Source: CAZXCK01 sp964639225 (GTDB lineage: Bacteria > Chloroflexota > Anaerolineae > Aggregatilineales > Phototrophicaceae). From it: a stretch of DNA of 11,923 bases. A model generated the notes under the pieces. The model did no database searches, had not been told where the DNA came from, and saw nothing but the letters and a program-made list of their open reading frames with translations. The position numbers were made by a program, and so were the translations under genes. Below, one piece after another: positions 11,758 to 11,923 of this stretch. Position 1 is the stretch's first letter, and each line of letters opens with the position of its first letter. The DNA is taken from positions 1 through 11,923 of the forward strand of contig CAZXCK010000128.1 in the NCBI GenBank assembly GCA_964639225.1, given 5' to 3'.

Positions 11758-11923
11758 GATGACTCCTGATGACGTGAACAGTGATTGAATTATGGCCGAA
11801 CCCGGCCCGCAATCATCATAACACCAAACCCCGCCTGTAGAGACGATTTACGCCTGGCCAGCGGACTCGGGGTGCATTCGGATTTGGGGGCAAACCTGCC
11901 TTGTCCGGGAAAAGCATAAGTAC

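Noticed and set aside
11838..11855. GTAGAGACG motif resembling one arm of a dispersed inverted repeat
   Set aside because: The complementary arm is missing nearby, so no repeat can be supported from this window.
1..11923. CRISPR array, insertion sequence, prophage or toxin-antitoxin/defence system
   Set aside because: No evenly spaced repeats, transposase, integrase, terminal inverted repeats with target duplication, or defence-family motifs are visible on either strand.

Overview
The window is GC-rich and gene-dense, and it reads like a stretch of a bacterial chromosome, most likely Chloroflexota (Anaerolineae-like). That placement is inference. It rests on a menaquinone gene, a LexA with a Gram-positive-type GAAC-N4-GTTC operator, exported proteins without lipoboxes, proteins of unknown function of a kind I associate with this phylum, and hairpin-rich intergenic repeats. 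I see no transposase, integrase, phage gene or CRISPR array. The layout looks like ordinary core and accessory chromosome rather than a mobile island.

Left part (1-2719). The minus strand carries a 3-hydroxyisobutyrate dehydrogenase-family oxidoreductase (57-959). It also carries a translationally coupled pair: a two-helix membrane protein with a duplicated PH-like fold (1622-2446) and an unrecognised 157-residue protein (1152-1625). Between the oxidoreductase and the pair lies a two-hairpin element (1061-1120). An AT-rich divergent region (2447-2719) then leads into lexA. The lexA promoter has consensus -35 and -10 hexamers, with a perfect LexA box in the spacer and a second, one-mismatch box just after the -10.

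Centre (2720-6712). lexA (2720-3391) converges, with a 2-bp gap, on a minus-strand ABC importer of the nitrate/sulfonate/taurine type. In transcription order this importer is a secreted solute-binding protein fused to a C-terminal fasciclin (FAS1) domain (5174-6550), a hairpin cluster (5026-5172), an ATPase (4194-4991) and a permease (3394-4197). The cluster ends in a terminator-like hairpin on each strand, so it probably attenuates transcription between the binding protein and the membrane components.

Right part (6713-11923). menA (6713-7639, plus) is followed by a convergent selenocysteine tRNA (selC, 7652-7747, minus), the most diagnostic feature here: the organism should decode UGA as selenocysteine. 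A plus-strand series follows: a polytopic membrane protein, a small single-helix protein overlapping a family 9 glycosyltransferase, a 2Fe-2S ferredoxin, and a DUF3267-type membrane metalloprotease candidate. A minus-strand PlsC-like acyltransferase closes the window.

The best leads are the SBP-FAS1 fusion, the selC gene with no Sec machinery beside it, the two related hairpin elements, and the tandem LexA operators. None of these by itself proves a new system.
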